Shown here in pieces: positions 4,300 to 5,155 of a stretch of 5,155 bases of DNA. Numbering within the stretch: the first letter of the stretch is position 1; the number at the start of each line of letters is the position of its first letter. Source of the DNA: Desulfuromonadaceae bacterium (GTDB lineage Bacteria; Desulfobacterota; Desulfuromonadia; Desulfuromonadales; SZUA-540); NCBI GenBank assembly GCA_003250235.1, contig QKGY01000355.1:1-5155 (forward strand). Direction: 5' to 3'. The notes under the pieces were generated by a model. That model was not told where the DNA came from. It saw only the letters and a program-made list of their open reading frames with translations, and did not search any database. The position numbers and the translations under genes were made by a program.

Positions 4300-5155
4300 T
4301 CACCGCACCGCCTCTCCCTCCGTACCGTCCTCCCCCGTCATCAGGCGGAGCCAAGCCTGCGCGGCATGCGACAGGTAGCCGCCCCGACGCCAGATCAGGG
4401 CGATATGCCAGAAAATCGCCGGCTGTTCGACGGCGACGCGCCGCGTGAGCGGATGGGGGCGCTGTTCGGCGATCATCCTCGGCAGAAAGGCGATGCCCAG
4501 CTTCATGGCGACCAGTTCGATGATGAAATCGACCTGGCTTGAGTGTGCCGTGACCTTGGGGGAAAATCCGCTTTCCCGGCAGGCATTGAGGATGATCGGA
4601 TTCAGGGCGAAACCCGGACCGAACAAGATGAACGGCTCCTCCGCCAGATCGGCAAAGGTCAGCGCCTCCTTCGCGGCCAGGGGATGATCGGCGGGCAGCA
4701 GCACATCGATCGGCTCCAGCCGCAATTCCTGCCAGTCGAATTCCGCACTCACCGGCAACAGCGAGGCCGCCAGGTCCAGCTCGCCGGCAAGCACCAGCTC
4801 TTCCAGGCGTTTGCTGCCATGTTCCACCAGCTGAAGCTCCACGCCGGGATACGCGCTGCGATACTCGGCAAACCAGCGGGCAAAGAGCGTATTGCTGCCG
4901 ATCAAGGGAAAGCCGAGACGCAGTTTTCCCTCCCTGAGACCTCGCAAAGCCTCCAGTTCGCTGCGCAGATCGTCCCGCTGCGCCAGAATCGTCAACGCCC
5001 GGCGATAGACGATCTCTCCGGCAGGGGTCATGCGGCTGCGGTGGCCGAGCCGTTCGAGGAGCTGGAGATCCAGCTCGTCTTCAAGCTGTTTGACCGCCTT
5101 GCTGACGGTCGACTGGGTCGCGAATACGGTCCGGGCGGCGTTGGAAAATCCCCCC
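4300..5155 (-). CDS. LysR-type transcriptional regulator, N-terminus beyond window
   Basis: 284 residues are visible; the reading frame is open to the right edge and about 16 residues are missing from the start. An internal ATG at 5031 is not the real start, because in-frame codons above it encode the DNA-binding domain: GGFSNAARTVFATQSTVSKA, then VKQLEDEL and LLERLGHRSRMTPAGE. The effector domain begins at GKLRLGFPLIGSNTLFARWF and includes VEHGSKRLEELVLAGELDLA, LLPADHPLA and LVAMKLGIAFLPRM, all standard LysR features. The pattern resembles CidR/YwbI-type regulators, but the effector and targets cannot be assigned; these regulators often control a divergent neighbour, which would lie outside the window. 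The C-terminal tail GEDGTEGEAVR is acidic and probably disordered. Confidence 0.93.
   Translation of the reverse strand, partial: GGFSNAARTVFATQSTVSKAVKQLEDELDLQLLERLGHRSRMTPAGEIVYRRALTILAQRDDLRSELEALRGLREGKLRLGFPLIGSNTLFARWFAEYRSAYPGVELQLVEHGSKRLEELVLAGELDLAASLLPVSAEFDWQELRLEPIDVLLPADHPLAAKEALTFADLAEEPFILFGPGFALNPIILNACRESGFSPKVTAHSSQVDFIIELVAMKLGIAFLPRMIAEQRPHPLTRRVAVEQPAIFWHIALIWRRGGYLSHAAQAWLRLMTGEDGTEGEAVR

Overview
The window is about 5.2 kb of GC-rich DNA with strong AGGAGG-type ribosome binding sites and compact gene spacing, as in a Gram-negative bacterium of the Proteobacteria or Desulfuromonadota kind. I cannot name a genus from the sequence. Seven protein genes or gene remnants are supported: five are complete or broken inside the window and two run off its ends.

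Left part (1-2136, all minus strand): the first codons of a sensor histidine kinase, translationally coupled (ATGA overlap) to a complete QseB/PmrA-like OmpR-family response regulator. Then come a 380-bp non-coding region, a four-repeat DUF347 (COG4705-type) inner-membrane protein, and a second non-coding region of about 250 bp. The two non-coding regions share a 36-bp element (31/36 identical). It contains a direct repeat resembling a PmrA/QseB box, 10 bp upstream of an identical TAGCCT -10-like hexamer. Downstream of each element, in the same order and with near-identical spacing, lie a stem-loop with an AACG/CGTT core, three bases, a perfect anti-Shine-Dalgarno UCCUCCU, and an intrinsic terminator. 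I read these as two sibling small RNAs (or small-RNA/leader units), probably controlled by the adjacent response regulator. This is the most interesting content of the window.

Middle part (2206-4275): csaA, encoding a tRNA-binding-fold protein that lacks six residues (the VVNF strand) present in the family. Then argO/lysE, a basic amino acid exporter, divergent from its usual regulator argP/lysG across an AT-rich operator region. The argP gene is broken by what looks like a 22-bp deletion, which splits the ligand-binding domain between two reading frames.

Right part (4300-5155, minus): a LysR-type regulator, convergent with argP and cut at its N-terminus by the window edge.

Working model: the two-component system senses an unidentified envelope signal. 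Its regulator acts at the two repeated elements, making two anti-SD small RNAs and, by read-through, expressing the DUF347 membrane protein. The exporter has probably lost normal control by its cognate activator.
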